From Acanthaster planci (Eukaryota; Echinodermata; Asteroidea; Valvatida; Acanthasteridae), in the NCBI RefSeq assembly GCF_001949145.1, contig NW_019091385.1:637361-684810 (forward strand): 47,450 bases of DNA, read 5' to 3'. Both the position numbers and the translations under genes were made by a program. Every line of letters begins with the position of its first letter. Position 1 is the stretch's first letter. The notes beneath the pieces were generated by a model. It was not told the origin of the DNA. It saw only the letters and a program-made list of their open reading frames with translations, and did not search any database. Positions 1 through 12,257 of this stretch are shown here, piece by piece.

Positions 1-2700
1 CACATTCAAATTTGAAAATACATGTAAGGCTTTGATAATAAGGTTCACTGAATCAAAAAGATACGTTTTCAAGGGTTGTGTTGAAAAACCTGCATTGCAA
101 AGACCCTTTAGCCTAATTGCAAAGAACACATTTTTGAAAACCCGAGATTTCTGACTTTACTACTTGAAGACTTCTGAGGAGCTTGGAGGTGGCAAACACA
201 ATGGTTCCTTTTCCTTCTTTATTTTTATGTTGTTTTTGTTGTTTCATTTGGAGCATGCATGCATTTAGCCCAAACGTGATGCAAACAAGAAAAAAGGACC
301 AAAATAGCAGCTGTTTACAGTTTCCAAGTGTCTCAAAAGTCATCAATTACATGTATTACAGTGTTTTTGTATTTCAGGAAATAGCTGTCAAACAATCAGA
401 GGGATTGGAAGTACTGCACTGCCCTGCAGCACTGCCCTGCCTTAATTGTTAAAGGAACCATCACTGAGAAGTACCAGCTGCAAGGGGTCTATTACACAGC
501 CTTTCTTTGGGTAGTTCTAGCTGACTAGTTTCTGGTTGCCTAGGAATGCATCATTGCCATCTCATTATCAAGCTGGTGATTAATTTGTCTATTAGGCAAA
601 AAAGGGCATAAAACATATTATACATTCATGAGTCATTCATTCAAGTATTATTTGACTGTGGATTTTAAATAAAAATTTGCAATAAGGATGAAATATGGAC
701 ACTCTTTATTCTTACAATAAAAAATTGACTAAAAAGTTCTACCTTTAATACATGCACTTTTGGGGTGAAAATAAATTAAATCTGTAACTATACATTTGAA
801 GATCTTCAAATTTTAGCAGAACTGGGAAAACCGACATGCATCAATTCTGACATCACAGTAAATAATACAGCATCTCCTATTCTTTAAAATGATTTGGTAA
901 AAAGTTTTTACAGTCCAATGGTTACAATCAGCTAAAGGATGTGTCCATGGGTATTGTTACATGTGCATGTACACCATCTGATGGTCAAGAACATGATGCA
1001 CCGTACAACTAGTGATAGATCTAACAGTACTAGTGTGAGGCACAAATGAAAACTCTGTCATGACCCTAGCTTTGCTGTGAATTTAAACTTATTGCTTTAC
1101 ATCAACATCCATCACCTTCAATAAATTTCAAAAAAAAAGGAAGTTGGAAATCTGCACACTTATGATAAGAAATGATGTCTACTCACTGAGGCTAAGTTGA
1201 AGTTGAAGCTTTGTTAGCAGTAGTTTGAGGATGATGCGCTAAACCTGTATGGGGAAAAAAAGGAACATGTGGTATGATTTGTCACTTTGGAAAATTGATT
1301 GGTCCTTGTCCTTGATGATAGATTTGTTTTTCAGTGTGACTACAACAAGCGGCAGTTTTGGTGTGGAATGACTGTCCCTGCATAGTCTTTATGGTTTAAT
1401 CCTTAGTTGATCTTAGCTCTTATCTTCCTGAGGAAGTTAAAACAAGTGATCATCTTCAAGAAATTTGACCTGTGATGAAACTACTTTGACCAGGTTTGCG
1501 TTTTTCGCAGCACCACTCTGCAGACTTTGAACACGCAAAAAAAACTTTATCAAAATTGGGAATGCTAAATACAATTTCATGCTTAAGTACTACAAGCAGC
1601 AGCTGGTAAACCCCAGTTTCTTGGTTCGATTACGGATTACCAGTTAATGTTCTGTGAAGGGATTAAAAGGAAAATAAGCTGGAAAAGTGTTGAAATGTTA
1701 GTAACGAAAGGAAAGTGGAAATCTGGCCTGTCTCTATGTGGATGTGAATATCTTGAAATTCCACATTCCCAAATTGGTCGATGTTCTACAGATCTCAGCT
1801 GGAATTTTGCAACAAAAACATTGATAATAGGCTTGCTGTGGTCACGGCAGAACTGCTCCATTTAGAGTTACAGGACCCTCACGTCCCCTCTCAACTAACT
1901 GTGCAAAGCATTCTTTGCCCTAGCAAGCGAATAATCTCATTGAATGTACACTAAAACCTCGTTACTAAGAGCACTGTCAATACATAATTTTGTTTACAAG
2001 GAAATCTTCGGTTCCATCTTTTTTCATTGTTTTCACACCTGACAATACAAGTTTCCTGTTATAACAAGGTAATTTGCCAAGTCTTACAGACCTCTAATTG
2101 ACAATTAAGTTGCTTTAAAGTGTCTCCCTAAAAAAGCTCTACTGTAGCCCCTTCGATGGAGTCAAGATACTGAAATAATTAACTCTGTAATCTGCGCCCC
2201 AAGGCTACAAACTGCAACATGAGCCAGGACGGACAATTCTTGGGATCTCTATAGTTTGAAATCGTATTCCCATCGGTATCGGTAGCAACGGTATGCTGCG
2301 GGTACCAACTACCAAGGGATAAAAAGAATAATTGGCCATAGGATTACGTATATGCAAATACCAGCCGAGACCAAATAATTCCGACATGGCTGGACATAAC
2401 ATAACTAGCCAGGAGCTATTGATCACCATTTTCCATTTCCATTGGTAAATTCAATGTTTAAATGTACAAATGTCCATTAGAATACTGGAGAAATCCTCTA
2501 CTAGTGCAAAAGTATTTTATCCAAGAAACGACGTACGAGCATGTATGTACGTGTACCCTACCTGTATGTATTAACACGTACATAAACGCATACATGTATC
2601 GGCCTACAATGTACTTGTATGAGCTATTTTATTTATTCTCAATGGGGACCCCCAATGAGAGGCAGTGAAAATGCCTAGAGTCACGTGCAATATGGGTGTT
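1..2700. other. Gene-poor stretch, no gene recognised
   Basis: No reading frame here has recognisable domains, and none exceeds about 90 codons. The sequence is AT-rich with scattered ACATGTA and ACGTAC words, densest at about 2530-2600. I read it as intergenic or intronic DNA. Confidence 0.5.
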
Positions 2701-2751
2701 TGACAATAGTGGGCCTCCAAGAGTTTGCAACGCACTGGCCAATCACAATGC

Positions 2752-2827
2752 GCAAAATTTGTCAGCCCAATGCACGTTTAGAAAGGGTCGACCCTTTCCA
2801 AACGTGCATTGGGTCGGCAAATTTTGC
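2752..2827. repeat. Near-perfect 76-bp palindrome
   Basis: Two 38-base arms meet at a GTCGAC centre (2787-2792). The inner 24 bases of each arm match with one exception, and the outer part matches with a few changes. Such a foldback can be a small MITE or a replication-born inverted duplication. Confidence 0.8.
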
Positions 2828-3526
2828 AAATGGCAAATACCCAAAGCCGCCACATTCTGAATTCATAAAAAAGGCTATAATTTATAAAGCTACCTTTTCC
2901 TCACTGGAGCAGAGATTTATCAACATTTTCTTCAATGTTCAGTATCAGTTGTAACTGTACTGATGACAATGGATGTAAGAGAGTGTTTTGAACTCCAGTT
3001 TCCCCATGCCAGCTTCAATGACGACTATCAGCTCACTTTTGAAGACATATGAAGGTTTACTTTCAAAAACTTTGAGACCAACAAAGTAAATCTCTTTGTG
3101 TCACCCACCCGGTACCCAGCCAATAGAAACTTCTTGGAGGTCCCTGCCAGCTCCGCATACATGCCCGTTACTATCTTTTCAGGAAATTTTGCTGAACCTT
3201 AAAATAGAAAAGAAGTCTTTCTTTACAGACCGTTGGTTCTGTGACGCCACCTGTGTCCCTGAGCAAGCCACAACAATCGCTTCTATACATGTACCTTTGC
3301 ATGGTGGAAGTTACATGAGATGTAGGCTTGTGGGTACACCGTGGAGTCAATCTCTATTTGAAGAGATGATGTGGTTCTTAAAAAAACCGGAGGCGCTGGA
3401 GTGTGAAATGGGATTTGCAGGTTGTATTATCAGCTGCGCGTGCACTGGAGCATGAAGTCGTTGGATCCTATGCTTGTTCGGGGATACAGAATTGGCAGAA
3501 AAACTTGGGTTTGGGTATAGGGAACC
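2828..3526. other. Gene-poor stretch, no gene recognised
   Basis: A 119-codon frame at 3096-3455 has no recognisable domain, and I regard it as chance. Nothing else is supported here. Confidence 0.4.
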
Positions 3527-3900
3527 CTTCTGCCCGGGGGTGGAGTTGTCTAAGGTGATAGTGGCGGGTGCCAGAAGTCACTAAGCATGTCACCAATGTT
3601 TTGGGGAAAGTGTTGTGCCGGATGGCTTCTCAGGTTTGTCTTGGAAGCCAGTTCTTGATAAGGACAAGGAGTTCTATGTTGTCCCACTTGATGTTGTGGT
3701 CCTGGGAGTGTGCATGGTTAACGGTAGCCGACTTGTCGTTTTCTCCTTGTCGGCCGTGAGTACGGTGTTCTTGGAGACTGGTGGGGAGGTTCCTACCAGT
3801 TTTTCTGATGTATACCTGGTCACATTCACATGGAATGTGATATACACTGGGCGACTGTTAGTTAAGTGCTTGTCCTTGTGGGTCCAACTGAACACCATAA
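3527..3900 (-). pseudogene. Penelope-like element GIY-YIG endonuclease fragment (arm 1)
   Basis: Read on the minus strand, one frame shows VYHIPCECDQVYIRKTGRN, then SATVNHAHSQDH and NIKWDNIELLVLIKNWLPRQ before a stop. The first piece has the GIY-YIG layout (Y-x-I-P-C-x-C, then Y-I-x-x-T-G-R). The histidine-rich second piece is what follows it in Penelope-like retroelements, where this domain is the C-terminal endonuclease that nicks target DNA for priming. The usual glycine after YI is an arginine here, and the frame is broken, so it is dead. An inverted partner lies at 4110-4470. The reverse transcriptase is not present next to it. Penelope is favoured over other GIY-YIG families because of the downstream His motif, and the call is fairly secure. 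Confidence 0.7.
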
Positions 3901-4109
3901 GAGCATCCACCTTTCCAATTCCCCTCCAAGGACGCTAGGTTCTATACCTGAAATCCCCTCCTCCCCCACAGCATTAGGGTTGCCTATACCTGAGGCCCCC
4001 AACTCCGCCATCGCCACAGCATGTCTACTGTACCTGGACCCCACTTCCCACCAACTGGTATCCTACAGTCGGCCAACATCCGAGTTCATCACTCTGCACC
4101 CAACAAGCT

Positions 4110-4470
4110 GTAGTCTGTACTCCACACCCACAAGGACAAGCACCCATCCAACAGTCACTCTGGTGAATGGGAGAAACTGGGTAAAAGAACCGCCCCACTA
4201 GGCTCCAAGAACACTGTACTCAGGGCCGACGAGAATATGACGAGTCAGCCACCGTCAAGCATGCACACTCCTCGGACCAAAACATCAAATGAAACAAAGC
4301 AGAACTCATTGTCCCATCCAGAACTGGCTTCCAAGAAGAATCTGAGAGGCCATCGAGATTTTCCGGAACAACACCATCCCCCAAGACATCGGTTTCACGC
4401 TCAGCAACATTACACCCACAACTAGCACTCAAGATAACTCCCACCCCCGGGCAGTAGTGTCCTGTATGCC
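4110..4470 (+). pseudogene. Penelope-like element GIY-YIG endonuclease fragment (arm 2)
   Basis: This is a diverged, inverted relative of the fragment at 3527-3900. The plus-strand frame reads YDESATVKHAHSSDQNIK followed by a stop, matching the SATVNHAHSQDHNIK part of arm 1. The similarity continues to about 4465, where both arms share a CCACCCCCGGGCAG stretch. The front of the GIY-YIG domain is degraded by deletions relative to arm 1. The arms differ at many positions, so this is either an old inverted duplication or two separate insertions pointing away from a roughly 200-bp spacer. No function remains. Confidence 0.62.
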
Positions 4471-7400
4471 TCATGAAACCCATACCACGCACCTCATGTC
4501 GTCTCTACCCAAATCTACACAACCCCTTGTCATCAGGGTCACCTATACTCAAACCGAAGGTTTCATGCCAATTCTGCATCCTCAACCCACCAAAGTGAAA
4601 TTTTTTACAATGAAAAATAACTACTGGCAATTTCAAAGCTGTGTTGGACTGTTGATATTACAAGCCTACCCACAACTGGGTCTGCTACTGGCTCATTAAC
4701 AATGACAATTGGCACAATTGTCTCAAACAACACAAATTAACTGCATTTGGCCTGTGCCTCAAGCAGCATTAATTTTTTTCCAAAACTTCACAGTATAAAC
4801 TTTGCTTCATGTGCACTTATGTCCTGACGGCCAACTTGACTAAAAAATAAAGGGCTGATAAGTCATTCTTTACTTGTGATTCCAAATACATGTTTCTTAC
4901 TTAATAGTCCTATAAACGTTTGCATAATCAAATGACTTTTGGAGTTTCTAGTTTTTTTGTAAATTGGCCAAAACTAAATGCATATTTTTCCTAGTTGTGG
5001 ATTACACCCTTTTATTAAGTGCACACACGTACGTTGCGAACTTAACTACACGGGCCTAACAGAATCAAGAAATTCTTAATTAAAATATCAGCTTGCAACA
5101 ATGGGTCTGGCTGACATTTTATACAAGAAAAAAATTGTGTCTATTCGGAACCAGTTAAACCAACTCAGAACTAGATGTGTTGTCACTTCTGATGATCCCA
5201 TAAGTCCAAATTAAAAGCTTAGATTTTGAAAGTAATTTTGCAGTAGACTTAGGGAAGCGACTGTACATCATCCACTCACACTGCGCCCATGCACGTATGT
5301 ACATGTAATCCCCTACCATCCACTTGATGGCGAATTCCAATCAGTTAAATAGAAAATGCCCCAGAAAAAAGTCAGCTTTTGACGACCTCCCAATAACAAT
5401 CTTGCCTTATTTCAACACGAGCAAATTTGATTCAAGGAGTCGGAAGAACGTGCCCAGAGCATCTACAATCCAAAATTTCCCAGACCCCACACTGTAATGG
5501 CTTTGTGCTCTGCACTGGCATTATGTGTTGCCCTGCTATAATTTAAGGCTGTGGAGAATACCGGAGAGGTTACAATTTTTTTAGCGACGGAGGCTCCTTT
5601 AGTGGGAATTGCACTTTGCTGGTTCACAAATGACTATGAAATGAACATGTTACGCTCGCATTGCTATAGCAACAAAATGAAAAGTCCCCACCAATATGGT
5701 CTTTTCAACCGATGAGGGGGTGCTACTGCTCAAGGCGGCATATGTAAAAAAAAGAAAGGAAAGTTATTGGCCTTTTTTAAAGTTCTGACAATCTGAAATG
5801 ACAGTTTGGCTTTTTGTCTTACCTTCCAGTCATTGATGCTGCAATCAGGTACGGATGTATAGCAAAGCATGTCACCTGGATAAACATAAAAAGTAGGTTT
5901 CCAAATTTCAACATCTTAAGACTGTTCTAAAGATTATGATCTGGGATTTCCCTAACCCTCATCAGTTTAAACAAGATTCGGATTGCCTCCAAAGTCTCTC
6001 ATATTTTGGGTAAGCATTAATACCCAGAGCCTACAGCTTACTGACTAAAAACTGCTGGGAAAATACTCAAAAACTCTTGAAATATGTGTCAATGCTGTAT
6101 CAGAGGTCACAAAAACGTATGCTCGGCCTTTCTCGAACCACTTGAAGTAAAATGCTGAAGTTGTGTTCAGACCACTACCACGAGCAAGTAGGGGCACGCA
6201 CCATGATCTGACCACTAGTCACTTGCTTGTTAATGATGCAAATGCAAAACAGTCATACTCAAACAAACCTAATCAATCTATTACGAAAAATCTTATCATT
6301 GCTCATATTTTGCCGCTGGCCACAACTTTTGCGTTGTTCATGGTCTAAGATGTCTCAAGCAAATATTTTCAGGTGAATGGCTCCCTCCATGCTGATAAAT
6401 AAAATCGCCTATTGATGGCGGGTGATGCCACCTTGCCCCGGAACCTAGTGGTTCCACATGGTAGACTACAGTGTAGACGGTCCACATCTTCCATTGTTAG
6501 GGTGGCGTTGATTGAAGTATGGTTAAACTACAGTTGTTGCCTGAACTTGCCCCAAGAATAAGCCGGACCAACCTTGCATCTCAAAGTCCATCCACTGACA
6601 AAGGTGTTTGGCATGTGTGAAGATGGAATCTGAGGCAAAGGTCAGGACGTTGCATTTGCTCTTGGAGTCCCCCTTCTCATCGAACCTGATGCTCCAAAGT
6701 AAATGGCTCTGCATATCATCACCCGACCCTGCAAAGTGTGCCACAGGATTTTCAGTCAATGACTACCCAATGTTTCAGAGAAAAACAGCCCAAACCTACA
6801 TGTACGGTACATGCCAATGATATGAGTGCTAAATGCACTGATCTAACGAGGTGAGACTGCACATATCTTTCTCAACATTGAGCCTTCTGCATTACACATG
6901 TGCATGGTTACTTTAGACACCACTTATGAAAACAAAATCATTCAATTCAGTTAAAGAGTGCATTAATCCAGTTTTCCATGGGTTCCCTTCGGTCCAGTGC
7001 CCACCTCTTCCTCTGTGTGGTTCTAAATTTGGCAAATGACTGGTGCCATGCTGGCTTCACCCATAAAGGTACAGGCACCCATGCAAAGAGATGGGAACCG
7101 GCAGTTCTGATTCACCGTGGCTGATAATGGTGTTGCAAACAACCTGAATAGGAAAAAATAAATGGAGTCTGCTAAAATAAGTAATGCCTTCATAGTCGTG
7201 TAATGTTGTGGCATTTTTTACATCCATACACTCTTCAGTATTGTAGCCAACACCCCTTGAGACCATCACATGACTCAAACAGACTAAAATGAGACCTCCA
7301 TTCTGAATTCAAAGTCCAAAACAATTAAAATAAGACGTAACAAAACTGCAACTGGTGCAACAAAAGCATTCCTTTGTCACTGTACGACACTATTTGTGTT

Positions 7401-7936
7401 GACTGGTTTTCTAATGGTCTTGATGACCACAATGCTTTCTCAGTTGTTGGTTAATTGGTTTAAGGAACACAATAACTGTTGACAAGTATATTCATAGTAA
7501 CAGGTGTACCGGATTCTGCCACTCGAGTATACTCATCGAAAATGACAAGTTTTTGTATTGTAAATTGAATACACTAGCATCACCGTTAACCAAGACATGT
7601 TGCAGAGACTCAACGGGTGTTTTACGCGTCTGCTTTGCTTTGCTCATAACACAGACTGGACTGCTAGAGTCCATAACACCCAATTATATGGTGGGGGCTT
7701 AGTTCCATCAGTTAGCCATATTATTGCCAAGAGAACACTGAGCAGCCGGTGTCAGACCTCATTCTGAGGGAACCAAATCCAAATTCTGCAAAGTTGTCCT
7801 ACAGGTGTATGTTAAGACATTTTGCAACTATACGGGTGCAACGAGGCAAGAGTTGTGGGGTCTCATGTCAAATCGAGAGCAACAGCAGTGCATCTTGGGC
7901 ATGTACATGTATGACTGGAAGTTATTTTTCTTTTCG
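4471..7936. other. Long gene-poor stretch
   Basis: No recognisable coding domain, RNA gene or satellite array was found. A short dispersed repeat at 5570-5625 has an inverted relative at 37806-37862. The remainder is unremarkable AT-rich sequence with only short chance frames. Confidence 0.45.
5570..5625 (+). repeat. Dispersed repeat, copy A
   Basis: The stretch around GGAGGCTCCTTTAGTGGGAA recurs in inverted orientation at 37806-37862, with a similar flank (CAATTTT..AGC.ACGGAGG). This suggests a short interspersed repeat or MITE family. Confidence 0.6.
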
Positions 7937-8010
7937 TTATCACACGACAGGTGTTGGCATTCTTTAGAGCGCAAAGGTTACTATTATGTAATGCATTCCT
8001 CTATAGCCTA
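7937..8010 (+). repeat. Dispersed direct repeat, copy A
   Basis: A block with GACAGGTGTT, CTTTAGAG and AAGGTTACTATTA recurs in the same orientation at 10003-10072, about 2.07 kb away. The pair brackets the DIRS-like gag fossil. It could be terminal repeats of that element or an unrelated dispersed repeat. Confidence 0.55.
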
Positions 8011-8202
8011 TTTAGGTGAAGTGTTATCCATTTGTAATTCATTCTCGGTTGAATAGCTTAACCTCGCAGCACCACATTGGTACGTCTGTTAAGCTGCGCA
8101 TCATGAACGTCAAGCAAGCTTCAAACCAGGACATTAGTAGCGATTCAAACGCTGTCTTCCTCTATTGACTGTAAAGTTAAATCAGCTCTGAAGAAACATC
8201 AC

Positions 8203-8720
8203 ATGCCTGCAGACATTTCCTACAAATTTAAAAGCAAGGGCAACAAAGACCAATTCTGGCACACAGAGAAGAAACCGACATTCATCGATTCAGCGCTGGC
8301 CTCACTCGGCATAGGGGACATTGACTTGGCCAAGAAATCCCTTGACCAAATTCTCGAAGCAGGTAAGGATACACGAAGCTCATCAAGTTGGCCGACCGTC
8401 CCGCCCAAGGCTGGGCCATGGTTAGAGAATATGTCACCGAGGATCTCGCAAAGGATTCAGACGACGAGAAGAGGCTTAGAAAAGCAGAGAAATCCACAGC
8501 CAGTAAGAAGACCAATGCCTCCAAAAAGGCCAAGTCTAAGATTCCCAGCACAGCTGTTCGGCCTTACGTTCCGGTTTCTCATCCTTTCGTCAATGCCTAT
8601 CGACCGGAATTTTGCACGTTTGCAGTGGGACATCACAGGGCACATTAGAACTAACTGCCCATCTCTGCAGGCCCTCCGACAACCCAGAAGAGCACCAGTT
8701 CCAGCCAGCGGAACGCCTGA
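8203..8720 (+). pseudogene. DIRS-like (tyrosine-recombinase) retrotransposon gag fossil
   Basis: A frame starting at 8203 reads MPADISYKFKSKGNKDQFWH. Near 8375 the homology passes to another frame with QGWAMVREYVTEDLAKDSDD and a Lys/Ala-rich basic stretch. Around 8610-8665 a zinc-knuckle-like pattern (Cys-rich, then GHIRTNCP) is split between frames. The order KFK-K-GNxxQ, GWA-V-EY-x-DELA-DSxDEKR, basic tail, CCHC knuckle is what I know from gag-like first proteins of DIRS-type retroelements in marine invertebrates. At least two frame breaks make it a pseudogene. No recombinase or RT of the same element was found nearby. DIRS assignment is inferred from the family pattern, while a gag-like origin is firmer. 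Confidence 0.6.
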
Positions 8721-8749
8721 CACAGTGGGACACTAGAGATTGGGAAATT

Positions 8750-10002
8750 TCCGAACCAGATGGCAGTCAACAAGCTCCTAAGGGAGTCAAAGGTAAATTA
8801 AAACCATGCATCTCATTTGGGAGAGAATGTCTTCATACTAGCCAACTTATACTAGGCATCATAGTTTCTGGTTACAAGACACCTTTCTATTTGCAACCTC
8901 CACCGCTTTATCTCGAAAATAATCATTCCAGTTTAAATAACCTTTCTTTGTTGAGACAGCCACTGCTGCGCTGATTCAGAAAAGACGTATTGTAGAAACA
9001 AACTTGCCTCCTTATTGTTGCATTCCTTTCATAGATGCAGAAGGCAAGAAGTTGTGACTGGTTTGGCATTTGCGACATCCAAATAACTACATTCGGAAAA
9101 TAAAATTTAAGTATGAGGATTTATACTCATACTTTGCAGAATTAGAGTTTTGGCAGAGCAGCATTAACAAGCTCATCAACAGCTTCTGAATACAATTTGG
9201 GCTTACCCCGTCCCTGACAGCTTCCATGGAACAAGAACAAGTTCGATGATAGCATGAGCAAATTCAGAGATTTTGACAATTGGTCAATCGACAACAAAGC
9301 ATTTAGCTTTATCCACAAGTTGTAGGGTCAATATTCTATTGATTTTTTGGCATCTCCACTTAACGCTAAGCTCAAGCGTTTTAACGCACAATTTTGAAGT
9401 GCGTTGCCAACGAAGTATCAGGCACACTTGTAGTCCTACACTGGCCAACGGCCGCTTTCTAGCTTTTACGTTGTCCAGACAGTATAAGCTTGATACTAGA
9501 ATCACAGATTGGCGGCTGAAACTTGCCTAATTTAACCCACCTTCTTTGGGATCTCAGTCAGTTTTTCAGCAAACTCCATCTTTTTCCTGGTTATTTTTGA
9601 AATTTGATTTTTGCGAGTTCAAATTCCCATGAACACGACCAAAAACAAAAGAAATTTAAGACAAACGTTTACGGAGGAGTCTGCTGGTAGACAAGTAGTA
9701 TGTTTATGTACTTTGGCTTTTACAGCTAGGGCTGAATTGTAGCCCATAGATCAGTTGTCCATAACCGTTCATGAGCTAGTGCATGCATTTAGATGGAAGA
9801 GTGCTTAGGCACATTTTTCCTTTCTTTAGCGTTCTTGTAAATACTGTATGTGCGAGGAAGTTAGCTCATGCAGCCTCACCAATCGTGCTCAAATTATATC
9901 TATCTTTACTTTTGTTTTCATCAAGATTTTATATTTGTTTTGCACATGATGAAGAAAAGAAAAGTATTTTCTTCCGGAAGTATGGAGGAAGAGAGGTTTT
10001 TT
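8750..10002. other. Gene-poor stretch
   Basis: No coding domain recognised. A short inverted pair (AACGCTAAGC..AAGCGTTTT) lies near 9363-9385. Nothing else stands out. Confidence 0.4.
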
Positions 10003-10072
10003 TTTTATCACATGACAGGTGTTAGCGCTCTTTAGAGAACCAAGGTTACTATTACAAAACGCATTTCTCCAA
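10003..10072 (+). repeat. Dispersed direct repeat, copy B
   Basis: Partner of 7937-8010. It shares TATCAC.TGACAGGTGTT, CTTTAGAG and AAGGTTACTATTA in the same order and orientation. Confidence 0.55.
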
Positions 10073-10479
10073 AAAAAAAACCTCCAAAAAAGCACTGTTT
10101 CATCAGTGCAATTTTCAGCCTTTTCTTCTAAATGTCGCTTGCTTGGTTCGAAAGAGCATGACTTTCACCCATAGTCCTGGTCGCAGTCCACATTTCCTCC
10201 ACAGGTTGGGGGTTTTTCGTGGCCACCGAGAGAAAACCATACAGATGATGGGTACCAAGGTGGCACTGCAAATCATCAGCCCCGAAATTCACAGGCGGCA
10301 CTAGTACGAGGTTACGCAATCGAACAGTCCAATTCATTTTTTCTTACATGCGACTGTTCTGGCATCAAATAGTAGAATCGTTTCAGAATGTTTGCAATTT
10401 TTGCAGCTTTAGTAGTGTGCTACGACAGAGACCACCCTCTCACTGGGGTTCCTACCCTATCTCAAAATTCCCAATTCTG

Positions 10480-10790
10480 CGAAGACCCCCAACACCTTCG
10501 GCTGCACCAAAAAAGATTTCAAAACCTCACACAGTTCCGAAAACTCGGGGATGCCCTACTTCTTGACCGAAATCTGAAAACTCAGGAAAACCCCCACTTA
10601 CTCAGCCGAAATCCGAAAACTCGGGGAAGCCCCCACTTACTCGGCCGAAATCCAAAAACTTGGGGAAGCCCCCGTCCTAGACCATATTCCAAATTCTCAG
10701 GAAAACCCCCAACCCCTTTGGCCTCAACAAAAAAATATTTCAAAACCTCACAAAGTTCCAAAAACCCGGGGACACCCCAAAAACTTGGGA
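10480..10790. repeat. 39-bp minisatellite inside a flanking ~80-bp duplication
   Basis: Units beginning AAAACTCGGGGAAGCCCCC start at 10540, 10577, 10616 and 10655 (periods 37, 39, 39). Outside them, a block of about 80 bp (10480-10555) recurs at 10697-10775, sharing CAAAACCTCAC and AGTTCC. The 39-bp period keeps an open frame (10388-10849), whose repeated protein is probably a by-product. Confidence 0.75.
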
Positions 10791-10859
10791 AAAGCGCCAC
10801 AAAAAAATTAAGCATTTCTACCTGTTCTCAGCCGACAGAAAAAATTTGAAAAAAATTCC

Positions 10860-11319
10860 CAGGCAACACTAACTGCCAAACATGCCACCAACCATCACAA
10901 CCAATTTCGAGTACACAAAACTAGTTTCCACTTACGCCGCTTGGCTAGCCCTCCATGCAAAAACGGTGAAACCAAACCTAATACAGCAAGCGAAACAAGA
11001 CGTTCAGTGCCAAAGGCATCACATCTGCTTGGTGCGGAAGACGAAGCACGGCGTTGAAATTTATTACCCGCATCAGATATTTCTGCCTCCGACATGCAGC
11101 CTGGCTCCAAGACGGTGAGCGAAAAATATGAAAAAACGTTTGCCTATTGTAAAGATCTATCAGCAAAAATATGACGCGCATTTGATCATGCAGGGTGCAC
11201 GCGTATATAGCGGAAGTCAAATAAATGCCATTGCCAAAAACTCTGAGAATTACATTTTGTTTTCTTTTGACCAGCTTCGCTTCACAGACTCATTTAATTT
11301 ATAAATATTTTATATTTTT
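10860..11319. other. Stretch left of the older Polinton relic
   Basis: No domain recognised. I looked here for a left terminal inverted repeat matching 15700-15745 and did not find one, so the left end of the older element appears lost. Confidence 0.4.
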
Positions 11320-12256
11320 AGTTTGTTGAAGCAGCAGACCATAAGCGAAGAAGAATATGCAAAAGCCCAAAATGTATGGAAAACTTTTGGATGCAAAATC
11401 TTGGGAGACTACCACAATCTATACGTCAAAACAGTCCTATTGCTGTTGGCCTGTGTGTTTGAAACTTTTCGAAAAGAATGCAAAAAACATTATGGACTTG
11501 ACCCTGCCAACTACTACATGGTGCCTGGTCTATCATGGGACGCACTGCCGAAGCATTCTGGCGTTAACTCGAGTTGCTGACGGACACTGGTAAACACCTG
11601 TTTTTTGAACATGCCAAACGTGGAGGCATCTCGAGCGTAGGTGGCAAATGTTACGCAAAGGCAAACAACCCCAGTTTTTAACATATCGCATATCATGTAT
11701 CTCGATGCGAAAAACTTGTATGGTTAGGCTATGAGCCAATACTTGCCCGTCGGAAAATTTAAATGGGTCAAGGCGCTTGACGGGTTTACCACCGAGATTT
11801 ATTTTAAAGCCTTTTTCCAGTTCAACTACATGCTACATGGTTGAAGTGACCTTGGATTATCCACAGCACTTGCACGATCTACATAACGACTTTCCGTTGG
11901 CACCAGAGAACGTCTCGGTACTGACCCAATGGCTGTCTGACTACAAAAGAAACTTGATATGCAACGGTGAAAGTCGTACTGGTATCTCTACAGACAAACT
12001 TGTCGCCACTTTAGGTACAAAACTCAAATACGTCGTCCACTATCGTACGTTGCAAACTTATTTAGAACTGGGCTTGCAACTGAAAACAGTACACCAACGT
12101 CTTTCAAACAATCGCCTTGGATGCAAAGCTGCATCGATTACAACACCCAGTTGTGCAAACGGGCTACGTCTGATTCTGAGAAAGACTTTTTCAAACTGAT
12201 GAACAACACGGTGTTTGGCAAAACAATGGAAAAATGTGAGAGAGCCAATAAACTTT
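11320..12256 (+). pseudogene. polB: Polinton DNA polymerase B fragment (palm up to motif B)
   Basis: Family B protein-primed polymerase, which copies the Polinton genome. From about 11320 the frame shows a region rich in conserved polymerase residues (GDYHNLYVKT, YYMVPGLSWDA). A second frame at about 11690 carries motif A as YLDAKNLYG, a stop, then AMSQYLPVG. Near 12190 motif B appears as FFKLMNNTVFGKTMEK. Motif C (YxDTDS) is absent, because sequence after about 12256 is already the reversed tail of the integrase. The exonuclease domain and terminal-protein region upstream are also missing. At least three frame changes and several stops show it is inactive. Assignment rests on motifs A and B in correct order and the Polinton context. 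Confidence 0.85.
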
Positions 12257-12257
12257 A

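Noticed and set aside
3862-4201. Thr/Pro/Ser-rich plus-strand frame
   Set aside because: It crosses the spacer and parts of both Penelope arms. The evolutionary pattern lies in other frames.
8203-8736. One 177-residue protein in a single frame
   Set aside because: The family pattern leaves this frame near 8375, and the rest is an out-of-frame translation of the gag fossil.
10860-11319. Left terminal repeat of the older Polinton
   Set aside because: No sequence resembling 15700-15745 was found there.
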